Origin: an uncultured Pelagibacteraceae bacterium
GTDB taxonomy: Bacteria; Pseudomonadota; Alphaproteobacteria; Pelagibacterales; Pelagibacteraceae
Direction of reading: 5' to 3'
Length of the DNA stretch: 64,000 bases
NCBI GenBank assembly: GCA_902606105.1
Contig: CACLFK010000002.1
Span: forward strand, 1 to 64,000
How positions within the stretch are numbered: position 1 is the stretch's first letter; each line of letters opens with the position of its first letter. Positions 52,820-62,766 of the stretch are shown here, piece after piece. A model generated the notes under the pieces. That model was given only the letters and a program-made list of their open reading frames with translations. It ran no database searches and was not told the origin of the DNA. The translations under genes and the position numbers were made by a program.

Positions 52820-53181
52820 ACAACCATTTTTCCAACTGTTTCACCCCCAAAAAGATGGAAATGTAAGTGGGGAACCTCTTGGCCACCATGATCACTGATA
52901 TTAGCTAAGGCTCTATAGCCCTTGCCTACTTCTGTTGAAATACCCAACTTTTTTGCAACAATATTTATTCCTTTTAACAATCCCACTATCTCCTCAGATG
53001 AAGCATTTAAACTAAAATCATCTAAGTCAATATATTTTCCTTTAGGGATCACTAATACATGAATTTTCTTTTGTGGATTTATGTCATGAAATGATAAAAC
53101 AAACTCATCTTCATAAATTTTATTACAAGGTATCTCTCCTCTTAAAATTTTAGCAAAGATGTTATTGTCGTTATATGCCAT
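52816..53181 (-). CDS. HIT family nucleotide hydrolase (HinT-like)
   Basis: A 121-residue protein with the histidine-triad active site HLHFHLFGG near residue 108 and IFAKILRGEIPCNKIYED at the N-terminus, the HinT pattern. Such enzymes hydrolyse purine nucleoside phosphoramidates. It lies 3 bases after hisE in the his operon, a common alphaproteobacterial neighbour. Confidence 0.93.
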   Translation of the reverse strand: MAYNDNNIFAKILRGEIPCNKIYEDEFVLSFHDINPQKKIHVLVIPKGKYIDLDDFSLNASSEEIVGLLKGINIVAKKLGISTEVGKGYRALANISDHGGQEVPHLHFHLFGGETVGKMVV

Positions 53182-53184
53182 TTT

Positions 53185-53457
53185 TTATTTCTTTCTGTTA
53201 TTCAATTCTTTCATCACTTCTTCAATCTTAATTTCACTTTTTTCAAGATACATAATCATGTGGTAAAGAACATCTGCAGCTTCATGAATTTTATTTGTGT
53301 CTTTTTCCACAGCTTCAATCAATTCATTAATTTCTTCTAAAACCTTTTCTTTTGCTAAGGATTTATCTTCTAAAAGCTTATTAGTATATGAGCCTACTAC
53401 TGGATTGCTTTTTCTTTCTCTTGCAAGGGTTACTAAATCTTCTAATATTTTTAACAT
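53185..53457 (-). CDS. hisE: Phosphoribosyl-ATP pyrophosphatase
   Basis: A 90-residue enzyme for the second step of histidine synthesis. NPVVGSYTNKLL, KVLEEINELIEAV and EAADVLYHMIMYL supply the acidic metal-binding helices of the MazG-like fold. I start at the ATG preceding LKILEDLVTLA (53457), one base after hisF ends; the frame extends upstream inside hisF but that part has no similarity. HisI is not in this cluster. Confidence 0.93.
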   Translation of the reverse strand: MLKILEDLVTLARERKSNPVVGSYTNKLLEDKSLAKEKVLEEINELIEAVEKDTNKIHEAADVLYHMIMYLEKSEIKIEEVMKELNNRKK

Positions 53458-53458
53458 A

Positions 53459-54211
53459 TTAAATCCTAACAGGTATATGTTTTGAAGCCAAATATTGCTT
53501 AGCTTCATGAACTGAATAAGTACCATAGTGAAATATAGATGCCGCTAAAACAGCGCTAGCACCTGATTTTATTCCATCTACCAAGTGATCTAGGGTTCCA
53601 ACTCCTCCAGATGCAATCACTGGAATATTTACACTGGATGATATTTTTTTCATTAGATCGATATCATATCCTGATTGAGTTCCATCTTTATCCATAGAAG
53701 TAACTAATAGCTCCCCAGCCCCACACTTCTCCATTTTAGATGAAAATTCTAAAGCATTAATTCCTGTAGGATTTCTTCCTCCATGAGTAAAAATTTCCCA
53801 ACTACCATTATTTCTCTTTGCATCAATTGCCACCACAATACATTGCGAACCAAACTTTCTTGAACTATCCTCAACCACTTTTGCATTTTGAACCGCAGCA
53901 GTATTAATTGACACTTTATCTGCTCCACAATTAAGTAGTTTGTTAATATCCTCAACACTTCTTACACCACCTCCAACAGTTAATGGCACAAAACATTTCT
54001 TAGAAGTTTTATCTACAACATCATAAATGGTATCTCTATTTTCGTTTGAAGCAGTTATATCTAAAAAACAAATTTCATCTGCACCACCATCAGAATAAAC
54101 TTTAGCTTGCTCAACGGGATCACCTGCATCTTTTAAATCTACAAAATTAATACCTTTCACAACACGACCGTTTTTAACATCCAAACAAGGTATTATTCTA
54201 TTTTTAAGCAT
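53459..54211 (-). CDS. hisF: Imidazole glycerol phosphate synthase, cyclase subunit
   Basis: A 250-residue TIM barrel that with HisH forms IGP and AICAR from PRFAR. The catalytic pair is Asp11 ([15 protein letters not shown]) and Asp130 (VVAIDAKRN). [15 protein letters not shown] and [11 protein letters not shown] are phosphate-binding loops. It overlaps hisA by 8 bases. The AICAR it releases feeds PurH. Confidence 0.97.
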   Translation of the reverse strand: MLKNRIIPCLDVKNGRVVKGINFVDLKDAGDPVEQAKVYSDGGADEICFLDITASNENRDTIYDVVDKTSKKCFVPLTVGGGVRSVEDINKLLNCGADKVSINTAAVQNAKVVEDSSRKFGSQCIVVAIDAKRNNGSWEIFTHGGRNPTGINALEFSSKMEKCGAGELLVTSMDKDGTQSGYDIDLMKKISSSVNIPVIASGGVGTLDHLVDGIKSGASAVLAASIFHYGTYSVHEAKQYLASKHIPVRI

Positions 54212-54929
54212 CCAATTCCTTAACTAATTCATCTAAGTTAATATCGCCATCATATATAGCTTTACCAACTATAATTCCCTCAATATTTTTGTTATTTAAT
54301 TCTTTGGCCTTTTTAATGTCATCTATTGAGGAAACACCACCAGATATAATTACTGGACAATTAGAAGTATCAGCAACTTTTTCGGTCTCCTCAAAATTAG
54401 GACTTTGTTTCATCCCATCTCTGTTGATATCAGTGTAAATTAATCTACTAGCGCCAAAATCATTTACCTCTTTTAAATAATTTAAAGTTAATTGATTAGA
54501 ATTTTCTTTCCAGCCAGATACAGATAGATATCCATCTTTAGCATCTAAACCTAAAGCAATTTTATTTGGAAATTTTTCACATGCTCTTTTTAAAAAATTT
54601 TTATCTTTTATAGCGGCACTTCCTAAGATTACTTTTTCAACCCCAACATCAGTATATTTTTGAATACTATCAAGACTTCTAACTCCACCTCCTATTTCAA
54701 TTTGTAGCTCAAATTTTTTTACAATTTCCTGGATAATATCTAAATTTACTGTCTCTCCAATTAAAGCCCCGTCTAAATCAACTATATGTAAATTTTTAAA
54801 TCCATGATCTAGATATTTCCCAGCTTGATCAATGGGAGACATCTTATATTCAGTTTTGTTATTAAAATCCCCTTTAACTAACCTTACACACTTTTTATCT
54901 TTAATGTCTATGGCTGGGAATATTTTCAT
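54204..54929 (-). CDS. hisA: 1-(5-phosphoribosyl)-5-[(5-phosphoribosylamino)methylideneamino]imidazole-4-carboxamide isomerase
   Basis: A 241-residue TIM-barrel isomerase. [19 protein letters not shown] includes the catalytic base Asp8; [11 protein letters not shown] and [13 protein letters not shown] are the phosphate loops; YTDINRDGM is the second Asp region. Its ATG overlaps the TGA of the preceding small lipoprotein gene, and it overlaps hisF by 8 bases. Confidence 0.97.
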   Translation of the reverse strand: MKIFPAIDIKDKKCVRLVKGDFNNKTEYKMSPIDQAGKYLDHGFKNLHIVDLDGALIGETVNLDIIQEIVKKFELQIEIGGGVRSLDSIQKYTDVGVEKVILGSAAIKDKNFLKRACEKFPNKIALGLDAKDGYLSVSGWKENSNQLTLNYLKEVNDFGASRLIYTDINRDGMKQSPNFEETEKVADTSNCPVIISGGVSSIDDIKKAKELNNKNIEGIIVGKAIYDGDINLDELVKELDA

Positions 54930-55069
54930 TTTTTTATTTTGATACTTGGTTTGGTATTAACTTTCATTTTGATATTTTGATCTTTTTTATTTTTTTTTAT
55001 ATCCTTAGGTAAATTTACACTTTCACAGGCATATAATAAGAATAACATTGCACATAAAAAATGTTTCAT
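54926..55069 (-). CDS. Tiny lipoprotein (47 aa) inside the his operon
   Basis: A 47-residue frame directly after hisH (its ATG follows the hisH stop without a gap) and overlapping hisA as ATGA. The N-terminus KHFLCAMLFLLYAC is a lipoprotein signal with lipobox LLYAC, giving a mature lipid-anchored peptide of about 33 residues rich in lysine and asparagine. No family is recognised. The coupling to both neighbours argues that it is translated. Confidence 0.7.
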   Translation of the reverse strand: MKHFLCAMLFLLYACESVNLPKDIKKNKKDQNIKMKVNTKPSIKIKK

Positions 55070-55696
55070 TTATAAATTAATAAAATTTTCGATTATTTTT
55101 AGACCAATTTTGTCACTTTTTTCAGGATGAAACTGGGTTCCAAATATATTTTCTTTTTCTACCGAGCAAACAATGTCTGTTGAATAATCTGTTGTTGACG
55201 ACACAACACTTTTATCATTTGGAACAAGCTCGTAACTGTGCACAAAATACATATGAGAATTGTTATCAATATCTTTAAAAATCTTGCTATCTTTAAGAAT
55301 ATTTATTTGATTCCAACCAATGTGGGGAAGTTTATATTTCCCATTTTGATTATCTATTTTTGATACCTTGCCTGATATCCATCCTAAACCCTTAGTTTCT
55401 ATTTCTTCATAACCAACATCTGCGAACATTTGTAAACCAACACAAATTCCAAGAAGTGGCTTTTTATTTATTAAGACGAAATCATTCAGAGTCTGAACTA
55501 ATCCACTGATATTGTTTAAAGCATCAACACAACTCTTAAATGAACCTTGCCCTGGTAACACAACTTTATCGCTTGATTTAATCTTGTTTAAATCTGAGGT
55601 TATTGCGATATGCACCTTGCCTTTGGCGACTTCTTTAAAAGAATTTATTACAGAGCTTATATTCCCTGAATTATAATCAACAATTGTGACATTCAT
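55070..55696 (-). CDS. hisH: Imidazole glycerol phosphate synthase, glutaminase subunit
   Basis: A 208-residue class I glutamine amidotransferase that feeds ammonia to HisF. The nucleophile is Cys85 in LLGICVGLQMF; TQFHPEKS near the C-terminus holds the His-Glu pair. PGQGSFKSC is the oxyanion strand. It lies 5 bases after hisB. Confidence 0.97.
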   Translation of the reverse strand: MNVTIVDYNSGNISSVINSFKEVAKGKVHIAITSDLNKIKSSDKVVLPGQGSFKSCVDALNNISGLVQTLNDFVLINKKPLLGICVGLQMFADVGYEEIETKGLGWISGKVSKIDNQNGKYKLPHIGWNQINILKDSKIFKDIDNNSHMYFVHSYELVPNDKSVVSSTTDYSTDIVCSVEKENIFGTQFHPEKSDKIGLKIIENFINL

Positions 55697-55701
55697 TAAA
55701 C

Positions 55702-56292
55702 TTATAGTGAGCCTTTAGTTGATGGAATGCTTTTTTTATTTCTAGGATCCATCTCTAAAGCATCTCTTAAAGATCTCGCCAAACCTTTATAACAGGACTC
55801 AATAATATGGTGACTATTATCCCCATAAATATTTTCAACGTGCAAAGTGATACCAGCAGATTGTGAAAAAGCTTGGAACCATTCTTTAAATAATTCTGTA
55901 TCCATCTCGCCAAGTTTTTCTACTTTTAACTTTACTTTCCAAATCAAATAAGGTCTGTTTGAAACATCGATTGCAACTCTAGTCAAAGTTTCATCCATAG
56001 GAATAACTCTGTGAGCATAACGTTTGATACCAACGAATTTTTTTGCAGCTTTTTTCAAAGCTTCACCAATTGCAATACCAGTGTCTTCAGTGGTGTGGTG
56101 AAGATCAATATGTGTATCTCCTATGGCTTTAACTTTTAAATCAATAAGAGAATGTTTTGATAATTGCTCTAACATATGATCTAGAAAACCAATTCCTGTA
56201 TCGATTTTATATTGACCCTTGCCATCAATATTTACTTCAACACTGATGCTAGTTTCTTTCGTTTTTCTGGTTACTTTTCCTTTTCTAGCCAT
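55702..56292 (-). CDS. hisB: Imidazoleglycerol-phosphate dehydratase
   Basis: A 196-residue monofunctional dehydratase using two manganese ions. The paired motifs [45 protein letters not shown] provide the metal histidines. No phosphatase domain is fused. It is the first gene of the hisB-hisH-lipoprotein-hisA-hisF-hisE-HIT-GNAT unit and is divergent from hslV. Confidence 0.97.
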   Translation of the reverse strand: MARKGKVTRKTKETSISVEVNIDGKGQYKIDTGIGFLDHMLEQLSKHSLIDLKVKAIGDTHIDLHHTTEDTGIAIGEALKKAAKKFVGIKRYAHRVIPMDETLTRVAIDVSNRPYLIWKVKLKVEKLGEMDTELFKEWFQAFSQSAGITLHVENIYGDNSHHIIESCYKGLARSLRDALEMDPRNKKSIPSTKGSL

Positions 56293-56380
56293 ATATTTTA
56301 AAGGTATACATACATAATCTTACTATATCAATATCCGTGTAAGTACTTGAAGTATCAAAATTAGTTACCATTTATTATTT

Positions 56381-56896
56381 ATGACAACAATTGTGCTAGT
56401 TAGAAAAGATAACGAAGTAGTAGTCGCCGGAGATGGACAAGTCAGTATGGGCAATACTGTTGTAAAAAGTACTGCTTCAAAAGTAAGAAAAATCGAAAAA
56501 AGAGATGTGGTTGCTGGATTTGCAGGATCAACAGCAGATGCATTAACTTTATTTGAAAGATTAGAAGGTAAGCTTGAAAAACATGCGGGTAATTTATCAA
56601 GAGCTGCTGTTGAGTTAGCTAAAGATTGGCGAACAGATAAATACTTAAGAAGATTAGAGGCGCTAATGGCTGTAGGTGATAAAAGTAATAGCTATATTAT
56701 TTCTGGAACAGGTGATGTTTTAGAACCTGAAGGAGATGTAATTGGAATTGGCTCAGGGGGAAACTATGCATTAGCTGCAGGAAAAGTTTTAATAGAAGGT
56801 GAAATGTCAGCAGAAGAAGTTGCTAAAAAATCTATAAAAGTTGCCGCTGATATATGCGTTTTTACAAACAATAATGTTAAAATTGAAAAAATATAA
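56381..56896 (+). CDS. hslV: ATP-dependent protease subunit HslV
   Basis: A 171-residue proteasome-like peptidase. After removal of Met1 the catalytic Thr2 becomes N-terminal (TTIVLVRKD); [20 protein letters not shown] and [13 protein letters not shown] are hallmarks. It forms the double hexamer that works with HslU. The stop codon overlaps the hslU ATG by one base. Confidence 0.97.
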   Translation: MTTIVLVRKDNEVVVAGDGQVSMGNTVVKSTASKVRKIEKRDVVAGFAGSTADALTLFERLEGKLEKHAGNLSRAAVELAKDWRTDKYLRRLEALMAVGDKSNSYIISGTGDVLEPEGDVIGIGSGGNYALAAGKVLIEGEMSAEEVAKKSIKVAADICVFTNNNVKIEKI

Positions 56897-58266
56897 TGGA
56901 TAATTCTAATGTTACACCTTTACACCCAAAGGAACAAAATAAGAAAGAGGAAGCTTCTTTAGTTAGTTCTCTTTCTCCAAGAGAGATAGTTTCTGAATTA
57001 GATAGATTTGTGGTTGGACAAAACAAAGCAAAAAAAGCAGTTGCTGTTGCTTTAAGAAATAGATGGCGAAGACAGGCACTTAAAGGTGAAATGAAAAATG
57101 AAGTCTTGCCAAAAAATATTTTAATGATTGGACCAACGGGAGTTGGGAAAACTGAAATATCAAGAAGACTTTCAAAATTAGCTGAGGCCCCTTTTGTCAA
57201 AGTTGAGGCAACTAGATTTACTGAAGTTGGTTACGTTGGAAGAGATGTAGAGCAGATTGTTAGGGATTTAATTGAAATTGCAATAGCAATGGAGAAAGTA
57301 AAAAAACGAAAAGAAGTTTTTGCTCAAGCTCAAAAAGCAGCAGAAGAAAAGGTATTGGATGCATTAGTAGGTAAAAAAGCAAGTTTAGCAACAAGAGAAA
57401 GTTTTAGAAAAAGATTAAGAAATGGTGATTTGGATGATAACGAAATAGAAATTTTTGTGAGTGATAGTGGATCAGGAGCTTCATTTGAAATTCCAGGTAT
57501 GCCAGGTGCTAATGTTGGTATGATCAATATTGGTGAAATGATTGGTAAATCAATGGGTAATAAAGAAAAGAAAAAGAAAATGTCAGTAAAAGAATCCCAT
57601 GAAATTTTGATAAATGACGAATCTGACAAGCTAATCGAACAAGATAAAATTATTAAAGCTGCAAAATTATCCACTGAAAATAACGGAATTGTTTTCTTAG
57701 ATGAAATAGATAAAATTTCAGCAAGAACAGATAGAGTTGGTGGCGATGTATCTCGTGAAGGTGTTCAAAGAGATTTACTGCCTTTAATTGAAGGAACAAC
57801 AGTAAATACTAAACATGGGCCAATCAAAACAGATCATATTTTATTTATCGCATCAGGAGCTTTTCAATTAGCTAAACCATCTGATCTTCTTCCTGAACTC
57901 CAAGGAAGATTACCTATTAGAGTAGAGTTAGAAGCATTAACTAGTGAAGATTTTAAAAGAATTTTAAGAGAACCAGATTTTAGTTTAATAAAACAGTATG
58001 TAGCTTTGTTAAAAACTGAAAATGTTGATCTTGAGTTTTCAGATGATGGGATTGATGCTATTGCAAACATCGCGTCAGAAGTAAATACAACTGTAGAAAA
58101 TATTGGTGCAAGAAGGTTGCACACAATAATAGAAAAAATTTTAGATGAAATTAGTTTTACAGCAACTGATCGTGCTGGTGAAAAGATTGTTATAAATAAA
58201 GAATATATTAATAAAAATTTAGATAATTTGGTTAAAGATACTGATCTGTCTAAATTTATTTTATAG
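56896..58266 (+). CDS. hslU: ATP-dependent protease ATPase subunit HslU
   Basis: A 456-residue AAA+ unfoldase. [32 protein letters not shown] (Walker A), [17 protein letters not shown] (pore motif GYVG) and FLDEIDKIS (Walker B) are clear, with the inserted I-domain between. It ends in FIL, fitting the usual C-terminal insertion into HslV pockets. Overlaps the convergent Smr gene by 11 bases. Confidence 0.97.
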   Translation: MDNSNVTPLHPKEQNKKEEASLVSSLSPREIVSELDRFVVGQNKAKKAVAVALRNRWRRQALKGEMKNEVLPKNILMIGPTGVGKTEISRRLSKLAEAPFVKVEATRFTEVGYVGRDVEQIVRDLIEIAIAMEKVKKRKEVFAQAQKAAEEKVLDALVGKKASLATRESFRKRLRNGDLDDNEIEIFVSDSGSGASFEIPGMPGANVGMINIGEMIGKSMGNKEKKKKMSVKESHEILINDESDKLIEQDKIIKAAKLSTENNGIVFLDEIDKISARTDRVGGDVSREGVQRDLLPLIEGTTVNTKHGPIKTDHILFIASGAFQLAKPSDLLPELQGRLPIRVELEALTSEDFKRILREPDFSLIKQYVALLKTENVDLEFSDDGIDAIANIASEVNTTVENIGARRLHTIIEKILDEISFTATDRAGEKIVINKEYINKNLDNLVKDTDLSKFIL

Positions 58267-58678
58267 ATTTATTTTTTTTTAAAAAAATATAAAAAGCACC
58301 GCTTCCACCATCTTCAATACTTGCGTCTTTTATCTCATTAATAATCTTCATTAAATTCTTATTATTTTCAATAAATTCAGGCACTGAATATTTCAATATG
58401 CTCAAATCTCTAGACACATAGGGATCTTTTTCATTTTGTGAGTGGAGGCCTTTACCTGTAACCACAATCAGCTTATTTACATTTTCTTTAAAGGATTGAT
58501 ATATAAATTCTTCAATAGTTTTATTTGCTTCCTCAAGAGTATAACCGTGGAGGTCTAATGATTTTACTTTGATAAAATTTTTTTTTGAAAAGTTAATATC
58601 TTTATTTGGAAGCTTTTCGTTATTAGAAATAAAATTTTCCCAGTCCTGTTTATCTTTTTGTGAAATATCGTTACTCAA
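58256..58678 (-). CDS. Smr-domain protein
   Basis: A 140-residue protein with a Smr endonuclease-like domain. [19 protein letters not shown] carries the DLHG motif and VVTGKGLHS the second conserved motif (TGxG). Relatives nick DNA or cleave collided-ribosome mRNA. It abuts the Tim44-like gene (1 base) and is the alphaproteobacterial neighbour of hslVU. Confidence 0.9.
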   Translation of the reverse strand: MSNDISQKDKQDWENFISNNEKLPNKDINFSKKNFIKVKSLDLHGYTLEEANKTIEEFIYQSFKENVNKLIVVTGKGLHSQNEKDPYVSRDLSILKYSVPEFIENNKNLMKIINEIKDASIEDGGSGAFYIFLKKNKSIK

Positions 58679-59275
58679 TTAAGTTAAAGTATTCACCAAC
58701 TGCCAATTAGGATTAACTGAAGTTGTATCTCTTGAAAATACCCATGTATCATAAATTTTTTTAATTTTTTCTGGGTGTCCAGAAACAATTTTTTTTTCTT
58801 TGTCTCTGATACAAGTTACTACCTCGGCAATAAAATCAACAGTAACATTTAAAATGTTACCAATTTTTTTATGTTCTTTAATTTCTGCTGAGTTAATCCC
58901 TATAAAAGTAATCTCAGCAAAATGACCTCTTGAACTTCTTTCCTTAAGAGCTTCATTAAATTGCGAATAAATCTGGCCATTTAACAATGGTCTACTTGTT
59001 GTAATTTTGTTATCGTTGTCACTGAAATCTGTGATTATAGTTTCGTATGCAATTTTTGCACCTTTCAAAAATTCTTCTTGAGCTGCTGTATCGAAAATAT
59101 CATTCGATTTTCTAGGTTGTTCTACTTTAATATTTTTTAAAACCTCTTTGAATTGAGCAGGAGTTTTTCCGTCAAAACCAGTTCTTTTACCTAAAATTCC
59201 TCTTAATCTTAAGAAAATAAATCCTGCAATCATGGCTAATAAGATTATGTCAATGTACTCGAAACTGTAACTCAT
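58679..59275 (-). CDS. Tim44/TimA-like membrane-associated protein
   Basis: A 198-residue protein with an N-terminal helix (IDIILLAMIAGFIFLRLRGILG) and a Tim44-like domain (FLKGAKIAYETIITDF, INSAEIKEHKKIGN, DTWVFSRDTTSVNPNW QLV). It is the bacterial homologue of the mitochondrial import factor Tim44, with unclear function. I start at the ATG before SYSFEYIDI (59275), which places the helix at the N-terminus; the gene is divergent from fxsA. Confidence 0.85.
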   Translation of the reverse strand: MSYSFEYIDIILLAMIAGFIFLRLRGILGKRTGFDGKTPAQFKEVLKNIKVEQPRKSNDIFDTAAQEEFLKGAKIAYETIITDFSDNDNKITTSRPLLNGQIYSQFNEALKERSSRGHFAEITFIGINSAEIKEHKKIGNILNVTVDFIAEVVTCIRDKEKKIVSGHPEKIKKIYDTWVFSRDTTSVNPNWQLVNTLT

Positions 59276-59333
59276 AAATTTATTGTAATTACTATGTTGA
59301 TTAATTTCAACCAGCAATTTAGATTAAGGACAA

Positions 59334-59759
59334 ATGAACCCGATATTATTAACAATTATTTTAGCCCCAGTAATTGAAATCTATCTTTTAATAAAAATAG
59401 GATCACAAATAGGCGCAATTACAACTATTTTATTGATTTTTACCACTGCGATTATTGGAATTTATTATGCAAAATATGAGGGTCTTAATACATTAAAGTC
59501 TGGTTTTGCTCAACTGAGTAAGAACGAAACACCTGCATATGAAGTTATTTCGGGAGCAGCTATTGCTTTTGCAGCTTTGCTATTGATCATACCTGGATTT
59601 GCAACAGATTTATTTGGTTTTCTACTTATATTTCCACTAAGTAGAAAAATAATTTTAAGTAAGTTTTCTAATAAATTTAAAACCAAAAAAAATAAAAAAA
59701 ATAATTTTATCGAAGGAGACTTTGAGGATATAGAAGATGACAATGACAAAAAAATTTAA
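59334..59759 (+). CDS. fxsA: FxsA family membrane protein
   Basis: A 141-residue protein with three to four hydrophobic segments. APVIEIYLLIKIG, GIYYAKYEGL and LLIIPGFATDLFGFLLIFP are the FxsA core (in E. coli, loss of FxsA affects phage T7 exclusion). A charged, partly acidic tail ends it. It overlaps secB by about 17-23 bases. Confidence 0.88.
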   Translation: MNPILLTIILAPVIEIYLLIKIGSQIGAITTILLIFTTAIIGIYYAKYEGLNTLKSGFAQLSKNETPAYEVISGAAIAFAALLLIIPGFATDLFGFLLIFPLSRKIILSKFSNKFKTKKNKKNNFIEGDFEDIEDDNDKKI

Positions 59760-60165
59760 AGTGCTAAGCAAATTTGTCAAAGATCTATCAAGTGAAACCC
59801 CAGACATTGAGACTTACATATTTGTAAAAGACCATATTTCAAGATATCAATTAGGAATTGATATAACTTCAAGAGCATTAAAAAATAAAATGATTGAAGT
59901 TAACACTAAATTTAAGTTTGAGGACAAAGAAGATAGTAAAAAAAAATCATATTTTGAAATAATACATTTGACTGTAATCAAGGTGAATGAAGAGGTAAAG
60001 GATAAAGAAGAACTAGAAAAAATTATACTTTGTGATGTTCAAGTTGAAATTTATCCAGGTTTAGAAAAAGCATTGCTAGATCTTTTACATAACTCTGGTT
60101 ACCCTGGAGTAAAATTCGAGAAAAAGGTAGACTTTGAAAATTTATTTAAACAAAGATTTAATTAA
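59737..60165 (+). CDS. secB: Protein-export chaperone SecB
   Basis: A 142-residue tetrameric chaperone that holds precursors for SecA. FVKDLSSETPD near the N-terminus, KKSYFEIIHLTVIKV, and CDVQVEIYPGLEKALLDLLHNSGYPG are diagnostic (quoted in parts). Two ATG codons six bases apart are possible starts. It overlaps the convergent dnaQ gene by 8 bases. Confidence 0.93.
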   Translation: MTMTKKFKVLSKFVKDLSSETPDIETYIFVKDHISRYQLGIDITSRALKNKMIEVNTKFKFEDKEDSKKKSYFEIIHLTVIKVNEEVKDKEELEKIILCDVQVEIYPGLEKALLDLLHNSGYPGVKFEKKVDFENLFKQRFN

Positions 60166-60823
60166 AATAATTTTTTTTTAAGTGTGTTTTTAGATAATCC
60201 TTATGACTTTTAATTTCTTCTAATGTAGGTTTAATAATTTTTTTATAATACTGAATACCTTTAGTTGTTGTATTTTCTTGATCTTGAATGGCATTTTGGA
60301 AATTAAGTGTTGGTTCTTTTTGATCAATAAGGTTTATGTAAACTTTTGCCAATAAGTCACAATCAATTAAAGCTGTGTGTTGAGTTCTTTTGGAATTATC
60401 GATCCTAAAACGTTTACAGAGAGCATCTAAACTTACAGGTGAACCGGGGAATTTATCCCTTGCAAGAATGAGTGTATCTACTATTTCATTTTCAATTTTT
60501 CTTTTTCCAAATAAATTTAATTCATTGTTTAAGTGACCAATATCAAATTCAGCATTATGTATTATAAGCTTTTTATCTTTTATAAATTTTAAAAATTCTT
60601 CCCCAATTTCATCGAATTTTTTTTGTTTGGATAAAAATTCATCATTATATCCATGCACTGCTAATGCTTTTTCAGAAACTTTTCTTTCAGGATTTAAATA
60701 ACAATGGAATTTGTTTTTTGTGGGGATTAAATTTTCTAATTCTATACATCCGATCTCAACAATTCTGTGACCATCTTTAACTAATATACCAGTTGTTTCA
60801 GTATCAAGAACAATTTCTTTCAT
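60158..60823 (-). CDS. dnaQ: DNA polymerase III epsilon subunit, 3'-5' exonuclease
   Basis: A 221-residue proofreading exonuclease. DTETTG (7-12) gives Exo I, NAEFDIGHLN Exo II, and HTALIDCDLLA Exo III with the catalytic His and Asp. After the exonuclease domain only about 45 residues remain. Its start overlaps coaE by 20 bases. Confidence 0.95.
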   Translation of the reverse strand: MKEIVLDTETTGILVKDGHRIVEIGCIELENLIPTKNKFHCYLNPERKVSEKALAVHGYNDEFLSKQKKFDEIGEEFLKFIKDKKLIIHNAEFDIGHLNNELNLFGKRKIENEIVDTLILARDKFPGSPVSLDALCKRFRIDNSKRTQHTALIDCDLLAKVYINLIDQKEPTLNFQNAIQDQENTTTKGIQYYKKIIKPTLEEIKSHKDYLKTHLKKNYFN

Positions 60824-61391
60824 TTTTAATCTTTTTTAAAATTTTTTTAATCTCATCTTTAACAGATTTTTTGGTAAATTTATTTTTAATAATGAACCTA
60901 GAACATTTTTTTTTGTAGGCAAGTGAGAGTTGAATTTTCTTAAACTTGTTTAATATTTTTGGATTGAAGTTTTTTCTTTTTTTTAAAATTCTTATTATGT
61001 CAGCTTTGTTAGACTCAACATAAATCAAAATGTCCTTTTTTTTATTTATTTTGTTTTCTAGTAACAAAGGGATATCCAAAATAATAAAATTCTTATTCTT
61101 ATTTTTATTTATAAAAGACTGCATTTTAATCCTTATTTCTTTGTGAACTATTTTGATTATCTTTTGTAGGTTTGAATTATTTTTTAAGATTGCTCTGGAA
61201 AGTTCTATTTTATCTATCGGAAATGTGTGAATATATTTAGGTAATATCTTTTTTAATTTTTTATATACTTTCCTATTTTTTTTGTACAATTTTGAAACCT
61301 CATAATCAGCATTAAAAACTGGGTATCCGAAGTTTTTAGCAACATAACTTTTACCTGATCCTATGGCACCCAAAATCCCAATTCGTATCAT
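60804..61391 (-). CDS. coaE: Dephospho-CoA kinase
   Basis: A 195-residue P-loop kinase for the last step of coenzyme A synthesis. GILGAIGSGKSYVAKNFG is the ATP loop, FNADYEV the substrate-binding region, and IILDIPLLLENK the Walker B-like strand. It is unusually rich in lysine and isoleucine. It overlaps aroE by 4 bases. Confidence 0.93.
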   Translation of the reverse strand: MIRIGILGAIGSGKSYVAKNFGYPVFNADYEVSKLYKKNRKVYKKLKKILPKYIHTFPIDKIELSRAILKNNSNLQKIIKIVHKEIRIKMQSFINKNKNKNFIILDIPLLLENKINKKKDILIYVESNKADIIRILKKRKNFNPKILNKFKKIQLSLAYKKKCSRFIIKNKFTKKSVKDEIKKILKKIKNERNCS

Positions 61392-62182
61392 TGATCTAAG
61401 AGTCTAATTGTTTCATTATTAATAATTGGCTCTATATTGTGCCACAACTTAAATGCTGAAAAAGCTTGATAAACAAACATTAATTTACCATTTTCATATT
61501 TATTTCCTGATTTTTTTCCAGCGTTTAAAAAATATGTTTCACTTGGATTATAAATTACATCATAAAACAATTTATTTTTTCCTATGTTAGTAAAATCTAA
61601 ATTAATTTTATCCTCCTGATTCAATCCCAAACTTGTTGCATTTATTATCACATCAAAATTTGGAACTTTGCCCCAGTCGATCAATTTAATATTATCAAAA
61701 ATATTTTTTATTTTCTTTACTTTTTCTTTTGTTCTGTTGCTAACAATAATTTCGGAAGAACCCATTTTCATTGAAGCGTAAATAATAGAGGGCACAACAC
61801 CACCTGCACCTAAAATAAAAACTGTTTTATTTTTAAAATCGAAATCTATTTTTTTAATTGCGTATTCAAAACCCTCTATATCGGTATTATGTCCAAATAC
61901 TTTTTTATCTTTCAAAAATATTGTGTTTACCGCCTGAGTTTTTTTTGCTTCATCACTTAAATCATCCAAATAAGGAATCACAGCATTTTTAAAAGGAACT
62001 GTAACATTAACACCATTTATGTTACCTTGTTTAACGTCTGAAATTAAACTCTTTAAGTCATTATCATTTAGTTTTTTTTTATCATATATTGCGTTAAGTC
62101 CATTTTGTTTAATCCAATAATTATGCAATTCAGGAGACAAAGAGTGACTTATCGGATTTCCTATTACTACATATTTTTTCAT
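61388..62182 (-). CDS. aroE: Shikimate dehydrogenase
   Basis: A 264-residue NADPH enzyme reducing 3-dehydroshikimate. VIGNPISHSLSP, NVTVPFKN with the catalytic lysine, GHNTDIEGF with the aspartate, GAGGVVPSI and VSNRTKEK (NADP arginine) are all present. It overlaps maf and coaE by 4 bases each. Confidence 0.95.
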   Translation of the reverse strand: MKKYVVIGNPISHSLSPELHNYWIKQNGLNAIYDKKKLNDNDLKSLISDVKQGNINGVNVTVPFKNAVIPYLDDLSDEAKKTQAVNTIFLKDKKVFGHNTDIEGFEYAIKKIDFDFKNKTVFILGAGGVVPSIIYASMKMGSSEIIVSNRTKEKVKKIKNIFDNIKLIDWGKVPNFDVIINATSLGLNQEDKINLDFTNIGKNKLFYDVIYNPSETYFLNAGKKSGNKYENGKLMFVYQAFSAFKLWHNIEPIINNETIRLLDQ

Positions 62183-62766
62183 CTAATTTCCTTTAAGTAT
62201 TCTTTGATTTTTTGAATAGGAAGTCCCATTATAGTGTTTTCATCTCCCGTAATTTCTGAAAATAATTTTCTTCCCTCGCCTTCTATTTGATAAACATTAT
62301 AAGCATAAAGTGTGTTGTCAGAAATTTTTGCTAAATACATTATTAGTTCTTGTTCAGTAAAATTTTTCATTTTTAGCTTTGCTTTATCTGTATGATTCCA
62401 GATCATTGATCCATTCTTTGATATACAAACGGAGCTAATCAGACAATGTTCTTTACCATTAAGTTTCTTTAGTATTAACAATGCCTCTTTTCTATTTTCT
62501 GGCTTTGAAATTAATTCTCCCTCCAAATCAATTACACTGTCAGCGCCCAACACAAATTGGTCATGATTTTTTAAACTTACTTTGTTGGCTTTCAATTCAG
62601 CCAAATTTTTTGAGATAATTTCAGGTGTAGCCTTTTCATTTAAGAGACTTTGTTTCACCATGTCCTCATCCACATTTGAAGGTATGACATCACAAAATAT
62701 TTCGTTTTTGTCTAAAATATTTTTTCTAACCTTGCTCTTAGATGCTAAAATTATATTATTTAACAT
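62179..62766 (-). CDS. maf: Maf-family nucleoside triphosphate pyrophosphatase
   Basis: A 195-residue pyrophosphatase that removes non-canonical or excess nucleoside triphosphates. IILASKSKVRKNIL at the N-terminus and FVLGADSVIDLEGE with the catalytic aspartate identify the family; AYNVYQIEGEG lies in the C-terminal block. It overlaps ppsR by 11 bases. Confidence 0.93.
   Translation of the reverse strand: MLNNIILASKSKVRKNILDKNEIFCDVIPSNVDEDMVKQSLLNEKATPEIISKNLAELKANKVSLKNHDQFVLGADSVIDLEGELISKPENRKEALLILKKLNGKEHCLISSVCISKNGSMIWNHTDKAKLKMKNFTEQELIMYLAKISDNTLYAYNVYQIEGEGRKLFSEITGDENTIMGLPIQKIKEYLKEIR

Noticed and set aside
57330..57674. A 114-codon minus-strand open frame inside hslU
   Set aside because: Lies antisense to the conserved HslU I-domain and has no ribosome binding site or family match.
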